Assembly (NCBI RefSeq): GCF_902506065.1
Contig: NZ_LR732912.1
Span: 1,999,983 to 2,063,982 of the forward strand
DNA: 64,000 bases
DNA from: Arthrobacter sp. 9V
GTDB taxonomy: Bacteria; Actinomycetota; Actinomycetes; Actinomycetales; Micrococcaceae
Reading direction: 5' to 3'
Position 1 is the stretch's first letter. The number at the start of each line of letters is the position of its first letter. Made by a program: the position numbers and the translations under genes. Positions 43,007 to 52,539 of this stretch are shown one piece after another. The notes beneath the pieces were generated by a model that searched no databases, was not told the DNA's origin, and saw only the letters and a list, made by a program, of their open reading frames with translations.

Positions 43007-45981
43007 TAGGCCACGGTGGAGTAAGCCACCACGCCGCGACGGACCAGATCAATGGACTCCCGGCAGACGCGAGCCAAACGCGGGTCCAGTTGCGGAATTT
43101 TGGCCAGTTGGTCCAGAAGGTCCACCACTTGCTTGGCCCACCGGACAAAGTCACCGGCGGCGAGGTCGGTTCCGTTGAGCACATCCTGAAGGTGGCGCCC
43201 CTTGGCCCACTTGTACATGGGCCACATCAGACCCAGCTCGGGTTCGCCGGTCAAGGGCAGCCTGTTGCGTTCCTCGGTATCTTCGAGCTGCGACCATTCA
43301 CGGATGACGATGTCTACAGCCGATTCCAGGGAAACCGAAGGCATTCTGGGCCGTAGCCCACGGTCTTCCCGTTTGGCCTGGTACACCAGGATGCTGGCGA
43401 GCGAGGCCAGTTCAGCGGCGTCGAGGTCGTTAATGGCGCCGCGACGGACGGTCTGTGAGATGAGCAGGTCCTTCTCACCGTAGATCCGCCGGAGCCTTTG
43501 CCCATCAGCGCTGATGGTGGCGTGTCCGGCGTCGTTGGTTTCGAGGTAACCGTAAACCGAAAGAACATCGCAGACCCGGTCGAACGTCTTGGCAATGGTG
43601 TTGGTCCTGCTTTGGATTTGCCGGACCAAGCCGTCGGTTTCCCTGCGCAACTTCCACCAACGCTCGGACCACCTGGCGTGGTCTTCGCGTTCGCTGCAGC
43701 CGTGGCAGGGATGGGCACGCAGCGCGCGTCGAAGATCTGCAATTTTCTTCTCCTGATCCGGCAGGCGGGCCCCGAGGCCGAAGTCTTCGTGCCTGCTGTT
43801 GTTCCGGCTATGGGGAGCGTCTTCGTTGATTGCGTGCCGCATGGCCGAGGCAAGGTCCCGGCGGGCTTTGGGAACTTTGGCGTTGAAGGATTTCGGAATG
43901 CGGATACGTGTTACAGGCGACACCGGACCGTCGAGGTCGTGAACGCCGATGCGTCGCAGCTGGTTGTCAGAAGTGAGCACTGAAGGCCGCGGTTCCCTGG
44001 CATTGCGGTCCACCTCCAGCACCACTGCATGTCCTGCCAGCCGACCACTGTAAATGTTGATTACATCGCCAGGGATCAACCGTGTGAGGGAATCGGCAAC
44101 ATGGGACTTCCGGGCGCGCTGATGGTCGCGGGCGGCAAAGTTCTCAGCGTCGCTGAGTTCCCGCCGAAGCCTTCCGTACTCTGTGAAATCGCCCAGATGG
44201 CACTGCATGGATTTGGCATAGCCTGCCAGCGACTCTTCACGCCCACGAACCTGCCGCGCAAGCCCCACCACGGAACGGTCGGCTTGGAACTGAGCGAAAG
44301 AAGATTCAAGGATTTCACGGGCCCTGACCCGGCCGAACTGGGCAATCAGGTTGATGCTCATGTTGTACGTTGGCCGGAAACTGGAGTTCAGCGGGTAGGT
44401 TCGTCGGGACGCGAGGCCGGCAACGGCGGCGGGATCAGTCCCTGGCTGCCACAGCACCACTGCGTGGCCTTCGACGTCGATCCCTCGGCGGCCGGCGCGT
44501 CCGGTCAGCTGGGTATACTCCCCCGCGGTGATGTTGACGTGTGCCTCACCGTTGAACTTCTCCAGCTTTTCCAACACCACGCAGCGTGCGGGCATGTTGA
44601 CGCCAAGGGCCAGGGTTTCGGTGGCGAAGACGGCTTTGACCAGGCCGTCGGCGAAGAGCTTTTCCACCACTTCCTTGAAGGTTGGAAGCATTCCCGCGTG
44701 GTGGGCGGCGAAGCCCCTGATGAGTCCGTCACGCCAACCCCAAAATCCGAGGACGTCGAGGTCGTCTGCCGGAATCTCGTGGCTGGCCTCATCAACCCGT
44801 TGGGCAATGATCTGCTGCTCTTGCTCAGTGGTCAGCCACAGTCCCGATGATGCGCACTGGGCTACGGCTGCGTCACAGCCGGCCCTGGAGAAAATGAACG
44901 TGATAGCAGGCAGGAGATCCTGGCGCCTGAGGCTCTCGATGACCTGGGGGCGGCTGGCCTTCCGGACAGGGCTACGCTGCTCTGTATGCTGCCGTTCATC
45001 ACGGTAGCGGTCCTGACGCCGGCGGCTGCGCCCCCCGTGTCCGAACCGGCCATTCATGTTCATCCGGCTCTCTGAGCGGGCCATGGCCAGCAGGTCCGGG
45101 TTGACCTCGAATTCGGGGCCGGTGACCGCTTGGCGGGCTGTGTTCGCTGCGGAGCGCTTGGCGGAGATGCGTCGACGATCCGTGGTGGGGGGTTCGGCCT
45201 GAACCTCGTCTGATTCGCTGAGGTCGGGGACCTCGGTTTCCTGTGCTCCCGGCGCCTGGGGGGCGATCTCGTCAAAGGTGGTGTCGCCTGCAAAGAGATC
45301 CACTATTTCCCGGCCCACCATGACGTGCTGCCATAGGGGTACAGGGCGGTGCTCGGAGACTATGACGTCGGTATCGCCCCGTACGGTGTCCAACCATGCG
45401 CCAAACTCTTCGGCATTCGAAACTGTGGCACTCAGCGAGGCAACCTGCACTTCGCTGGGCAAATGAATGATGACTTCTTCCCACACGGCGCCGCGGAAAC
45501 GGTCCGCCAAGTAGTGGACTTCGTCCATCACCACAAAGCCCAGGTCTCCCAGGGTTTCAGAGTCGGCATAGAGCATGTTCCGAAGAACTTCGGTGGTCAT
45601 GACCACCACGGGAGCTTCGCCGTTGATGGTGGTATCGCCGGTCAACAGGCCAACGTTGGCCGAACCGTATTTTGCCGCCAGTTCCGAGTACTTCTGGTTA
45701 CTCAACGCCTTGATGGGTGTGGTGTAAAAGGCTTTGAGCCCCCGTTCCAGGGCCAGGTAGATGGCGAACTCGCCAACGATCGTCTTTCCCGCACCCGTGG
45801 GAGCTGCTACCAGGACACCGCGGCCCTCCTGGAGCGACCTGCACGCTTCACGTTGGAAGTCGTCCAGTTCGAAGTCCAAGGAGCGGGAGAACGCACCAAG
45901 ATAAGTTTTTGACTCAGCTGCCCGCTGGGCTGCCGCCTGGTAACGGTCTGATGGAGATGAAGACCCGGAAATAGAGGACAT
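43006..45981 (-). CDS. helY: Ski2/Mtr4-like DEAD/DEAH-box RNA helicase
   Basis: A 991-residue superfamily 2 helicase of the HelY type. Walker A is VAAPTGAGKTIVGEF, followed by TTPIKALSNQKYSEL, the DEVH box in VVMDEVHYLADRFRG, SLSATVSN, and motif VI QLTGRAGRRGID. An acidic or basic insert (about 240-340) separates the two RecA domains, and a C-terminal DSHCT domain (about 810-985) follows. HelY is thought to act in RNA processing or decay. AT-rich spacing and a 24-bp gap link it to tatC upstream; the order tatA-tatC-helY is shared with mycobacteria. Confidence 0.93.
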   Translation of the reverse strand: MSSISGSSSPSDRYQAAAQRAAESKTYLGAFSRSLDFELDDFQREACRSLQEGRGVLVAAPTGAGKTIVGEFAIYLALERGLKAFYTTPIKALSNQKYSELAAKYGSANVGLLTGDTTINGEAPVVVMTTEVLRNMLYADSETLGDLGFVVMDEVHYLADRFRGAVWEEVIIHLPSEVQVASLSATVSNAEEFGAWLDTVRGDTDVIVSEHRPVPLWQHVMVGREIVDLFAGDTTFDEIAPQAPGAQETEVPDLSESDEVQAEPPTTDRRRISAKRSAANTARQAVTGPEFEVNPDLLAMARSESRMNMNGRFGHGGRSRRRQDRYRDERQHTEQRSPVRKASRPQVIESLRRQDLLPAITFIFSRAGCDAAVAQCASSGLWLTTEQEQQIIAQRVDEASHEIPADDLDVLGFWGWRDGLIRGFAAHHAGMLPTFKEVVEKLFADGLVKAVFATETLALGVNMPARCVVLEKLEKFNGEAHVNITAGEYTQLTGRAGRRGIDVEGHAVVLWQPGTDPAAVAGLASRRTYPLNSSFRPTYNMSINLIAQFGRVRAREILESSFAQFQADRSVVGLARQVRGREESLAGYAKSMQCHLGDFTEYGRLRRELSDAENFAARDHQRARKSHVADSLTRLIPGDVINIYSGRLAGHAVVLEVDRNAREPRPSVLTSDNQLRRIGVHDLDGPVSPVTRIRIPKSFNAKVPKARRDLASAMRHAINEDAPHSRNNSRHEDFGLGARLPDQEKKIADLRRALRAHPCHGCSEREDHARWSERWWKLRRETDGLVRQIQSRTNTIAKTFDRVCDVLSVYGYLETNDAGHATISADGQRLRRIYGEKDLLISQTVRRGAINDLDAAELASLASILVYQAKREDRGLRPRMPSVSLESAVDIVIREWSQLEDTEERNRLPLTGEPELGLMWPMYKWAKGRHLQDVLNGTDLAAGDFVRWAKQVVDLLDQLAKIPQLDPRLARVCRESIDLVRRGVVAYSTVA

Positions 45982-46005
45982 GCATCAAGCCTAGTGGGCC
46001 GAGGT

Positions 46006-46842
46006 CTAGAGATTCTCCAGATCCGTGGCCGGGGTTGCGATGTCTGCAGTGGCTTCAGTCTCGGCTGCGCGTTTGATGGCCCGGCGCTCACGGCGACGGT
46101 CGTTCAGAAGGCAGACTCCAATGGCCGCGAAGAACAGGAGCAGCATGGGCGCTGCAAGGTAAAACATGCTCATGGCATCAGCGCCGGGGGCAGCCATCGC
46201 AGCGAACAAGCACACCAGGAAGATGGTGATCCGCCAGCTCTTGACGAGCTGCTTGCCCTTGACGATTCCGGCCAGATTCAATCCCACCAGGACCACCGGT
46301 ACCAGGAAGGCGATACCGAAGGCCAGCAGGAGCCGGAGGACGAAGGCCAAATAGATTTCCGCGCTGATGAAGTTTGAACCGCCCACGGGAGTGAAGTCGG
46401 TCAGCACTCGAACAGCATTGGGCAGCACCAGCCACGCAAGCAGGACACCACCGACGAACAGCGGAACCGCTGCTGCCACGAAGGATAGCGCCAGGCGCCG
46501 CTCCTTCTTGTGGAGGCCCGGAACAATGAAGGCCCAGAGCTGGTATATCCAGACGGGACTTGAAAGAATAACGCCGAGGAAGACCGAAACCTGGACCATG
46601 AGGTCGAAAGAACTGGCCACGCCATCAAAGTTCAGCGTGGCAGCCCGGCCCTCTTTTTCGTTGAGGTCCTTGATCGGCTTGATCAATGCTTCCAGGAGCG
46701 GCTGGTAGACGATGAAGCCCACCACTGTGCCCACTATGACGCCGATTGCAGCCTTGAAGAGCCGGTTTCGCAGCTCCTTGAGGTGATCCAGGAGCGCCAT
46801 CCGGGCTTCGGGGTTGGCTTTGCGCCCCTTCGTTTCTACCAC
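46006..46842 (-). CDS. tatC: Sec-independent protein translocase subunit TatC
   Basis: The receptor subunit of the twin-arginine translocase, 278 residues with six membrane helices. LLDHLKELRNRLFKAAIGV (conserved cytosolic start, Glu needed for signal-peptide binding), PVWIYQLWAFIVPGLHKKERR and the later FGIAFLVPVVLVGLNLAGIV match the family. It has a charged C-terminal tail. It starts 6 bp after tatA, so the two are co-transcribed. Confidence 0.96.
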   Translation of the reverse strand: MVETKGRKANPEARMALLDHLKELRNRLFKAAIGVIVGTVVGFIVYQPLLEALIKPIKDLNEKEGRAATLNFDGVASSFDLMVQVSVFLGVILSSPVWIYQLWAFIVPGLHKKERRLALSFVAAAVPLFVGGVLLAWLVLPNAVRVLTDFTPVGGSNFISAEIYLAFVLRLLLAFGIAFLVPVVLVGLNLAGIVKGKQLVKSWRITIFLVCLFAAMAAPGADAMSMFYLAAPMLLLFFAAIGVCLLNDRRRERRAIKRAAETEATADIATPATDLENL

Positions 46843-46848
46843 TTCTCT

Positions 46849-47118
46849 TTAGACGCGGTTAGAGGGCGGTACGTCAGTCTCGCCGTTGGTCTTGGTGGTG
46901 ACGTCCGGGTGGCCCACAACCTTGCCTTCAACGGCGTCGGACCCGTCCTGGGAATCTTTGGTCTCGGATGAACCGTCCTTCTTCATCTCCCGGACTTCAG
47001 ACTTGAAAATACGCATCGACTGCCCGATGCTGCGCGCCATGGACGGCAGCTTCGGCGCTGCAAAGAGCACCAGAGCGAGGACGATGATGATGATGAGATG
47101 CCAGCCTTCGAGCCTCAT
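46849..47118 (-). CDS. tatA: Sec-independent protein translocase subunit TatA
   Basis: The pore-forming Tat subunit, 89 residues. A membrane helix (about 7-22, WHLIIIIVLALVLFAAPKLP with the FG-like hinge replaced by FAAPKLP) precedes the amphipathic helix (SMARSIGQSMRIFKSEVREM) and a polar tail. Twin-arginine substrates such as the Rieske protein may be clients. AAAGGA precedes the ATG. Confidence 0.95.
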   Translation of the reverse strand: MRLEGWHLIIIIVLALVLFAAPKLPSMARSIGQSMRIFKSEVREMKKDGSSETKDSQDGSDAVEGKVVGHPDVTTKTNGETDVPPSNRV

Positions 47119-47154
47119 GTGGGGAGGTCCTTTCCTTTTGGATACATCCTACGT

Positions 47155-47505
47155 CTATCTGAATTCAATGTCGTGCAGGGACTGCGGCTGACCCCGCTCG
47201 GCTTTGCGCTTGACGCGCCGCTGACGACGATCTTCCTGGCGGAAGGCTTTGGCCGTCAGGTAATCATGACGCATCTGATCCGGGGAGGCAAAAATCGCGG
47301 ACCCCGGTTCGGGCCGCGGTTCCGCGGCCTCAACGTCGGAGGTTTCCGGAGCTGGGGAAAGATTGCTGAAACGTTTACCCGCGGCAGACAATTCATGAAC
47401 AGTTGCCATGAATTTCCTGTATAAGCGGTACCCCAATGTCAGGAAAAGGAGCAACGAAAGGGCTATGAGCGCGATCCACAACAGGATCCAGAACCACCAA
47501 GGCAT
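47155..47505 (-). CDS. Small membrane protein of unknown function
   Basis: A 116-residue protein with one N-terminal membrane helix (about 4-27, WFWILLWIALIALSLLLFLTLG) and a long soluble, very basic C-terminal part (RQEDRRQRRVKRKAERG). I do not recognise a named family. It lies between pafBC and tatA, 9 bp after pafBC, so it is in the same operon. Its position suggests a link to the envelope or Tat system, but this is only from context. Confidence 0.75.
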   Translation of the reverse strand: MPWWFWILLWIALIALSLLLFLTLGYRLYRKFMATVHELSAAGKRFSNLSPAPETSDVEAAEPRPEPGSAIFASPDQMRHDYLTAKAFRQEDRRQRRVKRKAERGQPQSLHDIEFR

Positions 47506-47514
47506 TTGAGTAGT

Positions 47515-49533
47515 CTAGCCAGCCTTGGTCCCCGTTGGTGAGTTGTACTGAACCAAAGCTGCGTCGATCCACGCACGGGTTTCCTGACGCAAGTTCCCCG
47601 GTTCGAGAATCCGCACTGAACCCCCGTGCTGGGAAACGAACATCGGCAGCCAACCTGCGTCGCCAAATCTCACCTCGGCGAGCAGGCCGCCGTCGGGCAG
47701 TTGGGCGGTGCGTTCGGCGTAGTAATCATCCGCCAGTCCGGCACCCTGCCGGGTCAGTTGGAGGGTCACCAGGACGTCGTCGTCTCCGGGTGTGAACAGC
47801 CGTGCCGGAAAATCCTGCCCGGCGGTTGCGGCCCCGGAGACAGCCCGACCATTGGGCTCCAGGGTTTCCACCCTGTCCAGCCGAAAGTTTCTGATACCGG
47901 CCTTGCTGTGGCAGTACGCCTCGAAGTACCACGTGTTGTCCAGGGAATAGAGGCGCAGGGGGTCAACATCGCGCTCGGTCACTTCATCGCGTTGCAAAGA
48001 GAAGTACCTGAGCCGCAGCTGCTGGCCTTCCCTGATGGCCTGGGTTATGACGGCAAAAGCCTGTGACTGTTCGGGCGCCACCGACTGGCCGGACACGGAG
48101 CCGGCCAATCTGGCTGCCTGCCCTGCCGCACCAGTCAACTTAATGGTGACCGATTCCAGTGCACTGCCGGACTCGTCCTCAGTCATGCCGGCCAGCGCAG
48201 GCAGGTCTCCCAGCATGGCCAGCCCGGTCAGTAATGCTGCGGCTTCGTCCTCGCTGAAACGCACCGGCCGGTTCAGGTCCAGGTGCTCGGAGATGTAGAC
48301 GTGGTCGTTCTCCCACTGAATGTCCAGGAGGTCGTCCGGATAGCCCTCGGGCAGGCCCGAACAGATGAGGATCTTCAAGTCATCGATCAAAGCCTTGCGG
48401 CTGATGCCAAAGTGGTCAGCCACCTCCTGGATGTGCAGGCCCTGGTGGTGGACCAGGAAAGGTACCAGTTGCAACATCCTGGCCAGCTGGTCTTCGGAGG
48501 TGCGCTTCCGTGCCCGCGGCGCACGTCCTGCTTCGGGAAACTCAATAGGTACAGGCGGGGCGTCGTCAAAGTCCGCGGCGGCTGTGAGGCGGCGTACGAC
48601 GGCGGCACGCAGTTCCGCGGGTCCAGCCACCAACACACGGGGCCCATAGGATGCCAGCTCTTCAGCAAGCTGCTCCGGATCCCGGAAATCAACCGTTATT
48701 CGGTCATGGCCACTCTTGTCTGGTGCTTCTTCGACGGATGTGGCCTTTTTGCGCAGGGCAAGCAGTCGGTCCTTTTCGACATCAAGGGTGGCTTGCTGAA
48801 CGGGGAGTTCTTTGAGTTCGTCCAACTCAGCCCGGGCGTTGAAGCCTTCAGGCGGCTGGAAGGTGCTGCCGGTAATCACGCTTACTGCCGTGGTCATCCG
48901 TGAGAGTCTGAAGAGCCTTTTGGCCCCTCTCCCCCGGTCCAGGCCAACGAGGTACCACTGACCGAAGCGGCTGCCCAAGCCCCAAGGCTCTACTTCGCGG
49001 ACCTCCTCCTGACCCGTTCTGATGGTCAGGTAGCCGAACCGGACCGGATGCTTGCCATGCATGGCTGCTATGACGTCATCAAATGCTTGTCCGGCAGGCT
49101 TGATCCGCGGCTGCACACCTGCAGGAAGGTCCACGTCGGTGAAGCCTCCGGCGGCCTGCAACTTACGCACGGCGTTGGCGGCTGCAGTTCCCAATGCGGC
49201 TCGTTCCCAAAGCTGCGCAGCAAGCAGCAGGATGGTGCTCTCTGCAGGCGTCAAGCTCACGTCGGGAAGGCGATTGGAGTCTTTGCCGATCCGGTAACGG
49301 GCCGAAGCGGGGTCATCGGCGCCAAAGTTGCGGGGATCCATCAAAGTTTCGATCTCAAAGCCGAACTGCTTCAAATCCACTTTGTCGCGCTCAAACATGC
49401 GGCCAAAGGCGACGTCGTTGTCCGCGGAATCGTGGTAGACCTTCTCGCGCAGCACAGCGCGCGGGAGGCCCACTTTGGTATTGAGCAAAGCCAGGAGAAG
49501 GTTCAGGAGACGTTCAGTGCGGGATGCGGACAC
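47515..49533 (-). CDS. pafBC: Fused PafB-PafC WYL-domain transcription activator
   Basis: A 672-residue fusion of two proteins that are separate in mycobacteria. Each half has a winged helix-turn-helix, a WYL domain and a WCX domain: helix-turn-helix at about 4-65 (SRTERLLNLLLALLNTKVGL) and about 345-400 (MLQLVPFLVHHQGLHIQEVADHFGIS); WYL at about 130-215 and 490-580 (YYF/WYF variants PWGLGSRFGQWYLVGLD and SLDNTWYFEAYC). PafBC activates the LexA-independent DNA-damage response. A crystal structure of the naturally fused Arthrobacter aurescens protein is known. The GTG at 49533 follows TAACGT by 7 nt (leaderless). Confidence 0.94.
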   Translation of the reverse strand: MSASRTERLLNLLLALLNTKVGLPRAVLREKVYHDSADNDVAFGRMFERDKVDLKQFGFEIETLMDPRNFGADDPASARYRIGKDSNRLPDVSLTPAESTILLLAAQLWERAALGTAAANAVRKLQAAGGFTDVDLPAGVQPRIKPAGQAFDDVIAAMHGKHPVRFGYLTIRTGQEEVREVEPWGLGSRFGQWYLVGLDRGRGAKRLFRLSRMTTAVSVITGSTFQPPEGFNARAELDELKELPVQQATLDVEKDRLLALRKKATSVEEAPDKSGHDRITVDFRDPEQLAEELASYGPRVLVAGPAELRAAVVRRLTAAADFDDAPPVPIEFPEAGRAPRARKRTSEDQLARMLQLVPFLVHHQGLHIQEVADHFGISRKALIDDLKILICSGLPEGYPDDLLDIQWENDHVYISEHLDLNRPVRFSEDEAAALLTGLAMLGDLPALAGMTEDESGSALESVTIKLTGAAGQAARLAGSVSGQSVAPEQSQAFAVITQAIREGQQLRLRYFSLQRDEVTERDVDPLRLYSLDNTWYFEAYCHSKAGIRNFRLDRVETLEPNGRAVSGAATAGQDFPARLFTPGDDDVLVTLQLTRQGAGLADDYYAERTAQLPDGGLLAEVRFGDAGWLPMFVSQHGGSVRILEPGNLRQETRAWIDAALVQYNSPTGTKAG

Positions 49534-49540
49534 GGTTGCT

Positions 49541-49546
49541 ACGTTA
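49541..49546 (-). promoter_or_regulatory. -10 box, leaderless start of pafBC
   Basis: TAACGT, 7 nt before the GTG at 49533. The gene thus has its own promoter apart from the upstream FKBP genes. Confidence 0.45.
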
Positions 49547-49569
49547 CTAAAGACCTGCCCGAAAGCAGC

Positions 49570-49612
49570 AAGGCGCGTCACCTGCCGGTGAAACCGGAAG
49601 GTAACGCGCCTT
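49570..49612. terminator. Hairpin between the FKBP gene and pafBC
   Basis: Arms aaggcgcgt (49570-49578) and acgcgcctt (49604-49612) with additional pairing inward (cacct/aggt), loop with a second ccggt/accgg stem. It follows the FKBP stop on the minus strand. Confidence 0.7.
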
Positions 49613-49628
49613 GCGAAAAGACAGGGTC

Positions 49629-50024
49629 CTAGCGGACAGCCACGAGGTCCACCACGAAGATCAAGGCCTCGTTGGGCTTGATTGCTCCACCGGCGCCACG
49701 CGAGCCGTAGGCGAGCTCCGAGGGGATCTCCAGGCGACGGCGACCGCCTACCTTCATGCCCAGCAGGCCTTGGTCCCAGCCCTGGATGACCTGACCGACG
49801 CCAACGCGGAAGTCGAGCGGAGCGCCCCGGCCCCAGGAAGCGTCGAATTCTTCGCCCGTGGACCAGGCAACGCCCACGTAGTGGGTGGAGACGGTGTCCC
49901 CGGCCTTGGCTTCGGGGCCCGTGCCCTCAATCAAATCCGTGATGACGAGGTCCGTGGGAACGTCGCCTTCCGGGAAGTCGATTTCGGGCTTGGTGCGGTC
50001 AAAGTCACGCTGACCAAATGACAT
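49629..50024 (-). CDS. FKBP-type peptidyl-prolyl cis-trans isomerase (cytosolic)
   Basis: A single-domain FKBP of 131 residues: VSTHYVGVAWSTGEEFDASWGRG, PLDFRVGVGQVIQGWDQGLLGMKVGGRRRLEIPSELAYGSRG and FVVDLVAV. The active-site residues Tyr, Phe, Asp, Val-Ile, Trp and Tyr are all in place. No signal peptide. AAGGAG precedes the ATG. It follows the lipoprotein FKBP gene by 69 bp on the same strand. Confidence 0.93.
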   Translation of the reverse strand: MSFGQRDFDRTKPEIDFPEGDVPTDLVITDLIEGTGPEAKAGDTVSTHYVGVAWSTGEEFDASWGRGAPLDFRVGVGQVIQGWDQGLLGMKVGGRRRLEIPSELAYGSRGAGGAIKPNEALIFVVDLVAVR

Positions 50025-50093
50025 GGGTGCTCCTTGGGTTTTGGGGACGTAAAACTTTTCAGGAACCAGCTTAGCCAGAACCCGTGTCAGTTC

Positions 50094-51044
50094 TTACTTC
50101 TTGCCGGTGATCTCGACGACAAACACCAACGGGCCTGCAGGCTTGCCCTGGGCAGCGGCGCTTGCGCCATAGGCGAGATCCGTGGGAATGGTCAGGAGAA
50201 CCTTCGAGCCCACCTTCTGGCCCGTAAGTCCAAGCGTCCAGCCCTTGATGACCTGGTTCAGCCCGAACGTAGCGGCCTCGCCGCGGTCATAACTGGAGTC
50301 GAACTTGGTGCTGTCCTCCCAGCGCCAGCCGGTGTAGTTGGCATCAATGGTGTCGGAGTCCTTCAATTCCTCTCCATTGCCCTCGGAAAGGACCTTCACC
50401 GAAAGACCTGCAGGGGCATCAGTCTTGGGAATCTCCACTGAAGGTGCGCCCTTGTCATCAAAGGTCACCTTGGGCAGCTTGCCGTCCTTGTCCAGCTGAT
50501 CGGTCTCTTCCTTGCTCAGAAGGCCGGGGGCGTCTTTCGCCGAGGCAATCTTGAAGATCACCAGTTGGGAGGAGGCAGGAGCCGAAGGAGAGGCGCCGTC
50601 CGACGCCGAGGAGTTACCTGGAGCAGCGATGGCTACATGGCTGCCTACCTTGGCGCCGATGATGGCGTCAAAGATCAGCTCATTGCCGGCTTTCATCTGC
50701 TCGGAGAGTTCGATTGCCTGGGGTCCCTTGGCGTATCCGTCCTCAAGGGTCTTGCCATCGGCGCCGTCCACCGCGATGAACACCAGTTCGGCAATCTGGC
50801 CCATTTTGACGGGCTCGCCATCGCCTTCCTTGACAACCTTGACGGTGGGGCCTGTTACTGCCAGAGGCTTGGAGAATTCGATGCCGGGTGCTTTGTCATT
50901 GCCGTTGTCCGTGACCTTAAGGGAGTCGAGCTTGGAGACGTCACCCACTGATTTGCTGGTGGGCTCGGCAGCCGGTGTCTCTCCACCTCCGCACGCGGTC
51001 ATGAGAAGCAAGGCGGGAAGGAGAATTGCTAGGAGTCGGCGCAC
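50094..51044 (-). CDS. FKBP-type peptidyl-prolyl isomerase lipoprotein
   Basis: A 316-residue exported lipoprotein. The signal peptide (VRRLLAILLPALLLMTAC, lipobox LMTAC) is followed by two FKBP domains. The first (about 70-180) is degenerate in its active-site motifs. The second (about 200-315) keeps ANYTGWRWEDSTKFDSSYDRG, LNQVIKGWTLGLTGQKVGSKVLLTIP and DLAYGAS. It probably assists folding of secreted proteins outside the membrane. The GTG at 51044 was chosen because it gives a compact signal peptide; no good ribosome site is seen. Confidence 0.88.
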   Translation of the reverse strand: MRRLLAILLPALLLMTACGGGETPAAEPTSKSVGDVSKLDSLKVTDNGNDKAPGIEFSKPLAVTGPTVKVVKEGDGEPVKMGQIAELVFIAVDGADGKTLEDGYAKGPQAIELSEQMKAGNELIFDAIIGAKVGSHVAIAAPGNSSASDGASPSAPASSQLVIFKIASAKDAPGLLSKEETDQLDKDGKLPKVTFDDKGAPSVEIPKTDAPAGLSVKVLSEGNGEELKDSDTIDANYTGWRWEDSTKFDSSYDRGEAATFGLNQVIKGWTLGLTGQKVGSKVLLTIPTDLAYGASAAAQGKPAGPLVFVVEITGKK

Positions 51045-51173
51045 AAAAAGACACTTTCGTCGGGGCAAAGGGACACTCGGAAAGGCGCGTAGCGCATCCA
51101 AGCAGGGTGTATCTCGGGAAGAGACCACTATCCAGAATAGCCCGTGAAGCTGGGAGCCAGCTTATAAACCGTT

Positions 51174-52538
51174 TTAGCCCATGGAGTCCAAGAGGGCATC
51201 CACCCGCTCGTCAACGTTCCGGAACGGATCTTTGCAGAGGATGGTTTGGTGTGCGCGGTCGTTGAGTTTCAGGTGCACCCAGTCCACTGTGTAGTCGCGG
51301 CCCAGCTCCTGTGCCCGCCGTACAAAATCTCCCCGCAGTTTTGCGCGTGTGGTCTGGGGTGGAGCGTCCACAGCATCCTTGACATCGGTTTCAGTGACCA
51401 GTCTGCGTGCTGCACCCCGGGCCTGCAGCAAGAAGAAGATGCCGCGTTGCCGGGAGATGTCGTGGTAAGTAAGGTCCAATTGGGCAATCCGCGGTGAATC
51501 GAGGCTGAGATCGTGGCGGCGCATGTAGCCGTCCATGAGCTTCTTCTTGATGGCCCAGTCCACTTCGGTATCGATGGTGCTGGTGTCGCCGCTTTCAATC
51601 GCGTTCAAGGTCCGCTCCCACAAGTCCAGGATGAGGGGAACGTGGGCATTATGGGCACCATTGGCGGCAACAAACTCGGTGACCTTGTTGAGGTATTCCC
51701 GCTGAATATCCAGGGCCGTCAGCTGGCGGCCGTTGGCCAAGCGGACCAGTGCGCGGCCGGTGAGGTCGTGGGAGATTTCGCGGATGCTGCGGATGGGATT
51801 CTCCATGCGCATGTCACGCATAATGACGCCGGCCTCGATCATGCGGAGGATAAGGTCCACCGTACCGACCTTGAGCAGCGCCGAGGTCTCGGACATGTTG
51901 GAGTCCCCCACAATGACATGAAGGCGCCGATAAAATTCGGCATCCGCATGCGGCTCATCGCGCGTGTTGATGATGGGCCTGGACCTGGTGGTCGCCGAGG
52001 AGACGCCTTCCCAGATATGGTCGGCCCGCTGAGAGAAAGCAAACGTGGCACCGTGGGGGGTCTTCAGTACTTTGCCGGCACCGGCGATCAGTTGCCTTGT
52101 CACCAGGAAGGGAATCAGTATCTCGGCGAGGCGGGAAAACTCTCCGCGGCGCGGTATGAGGTAATTCTCATGGCTGCCATAGGAATTGCCCGCGGAATCG
52201 GTGTTGTTCTTGAAAAGGTACACCGTGCCGTTGAAGCCCTCGGCGGCGAGCCTGGCCTGCGCCTCGTCAACGAGGTCGTCCAGGATAAGTTCGCCGGCCC
52301 TGTCATGGGCGATGAGCTGGGCGAGGTCATCGCACTCCGCGGTGGCATACTCCGGGTGCGAGCCCACATCGAGGTAGAGCCGTGAACCGTTGGTGAGGAA
52401 AACGTTCGAGGACCTGCCCCAACTGACCACCTTGCGAAAGAGGTACCGTGCCACTTCCTCGGGCGCCAAGGGACGCGAATCCGGACTGGAGTACGAAATC
52501 CCGAACTCAGTTTCGATGCCAAATATCCGCTTATCCAT
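51174..52538 (-). CDS. pafA: Pup-protein ligase
   Basis: This ligase attaches the C-terminal Glu of Pup to Lys side chains of target proteins, using ATP. The 454 residues have the carboxylate-amine ligase fold: [12 protein letters not shown] (catalytic Asp/Glu region at the start), [41 protein letters not shown] and [28 protein letters not shown]. The C-terminal domain is about 380-454. It lies 1 bp after prcA, so it is in the proteasome operon. Confidence 0.97.
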   Translation of the reverse strand: MDKRIFGIETEFGISYSSPDSRPLAPEEVARYLFRKVVSWGRSSNVFLTNGSRLYLDVGSHPEYATAECDDLAQLIAHDRAGELILDDLVDEAQARLAAEGFNGTVYLFKNNTDSAGNSYGSHENYLIPRRGEFSRLAEILIPFLVTRQLIAGAGKVLKTPHGATFAFSQRADHIWEGVSSATTRSRPIINTRDEPHADAEFYRRLHVIVGDSNMSETSALLKVGTVDLILRMIEAGVIMRDMRMENPIRSIREISHDLTGRALVRLANGRQLTALDIQREYLNKVTEFVAANGAHNAHVPLILDLWERTLNAIESGDTSTIDTEVDWAIKKKLMDGYMRRHDLSLDSPRIAQLDLTYHDISRQRGIFFLLQARGAARRLVTETDVKDAVDAPPQTTRAKLRGDFVRRAQELGRDYTVDWVHLKLNDRAHQTILCKDPFRNVDERVDALLDSMG

Positions 52539-52539
52539 C

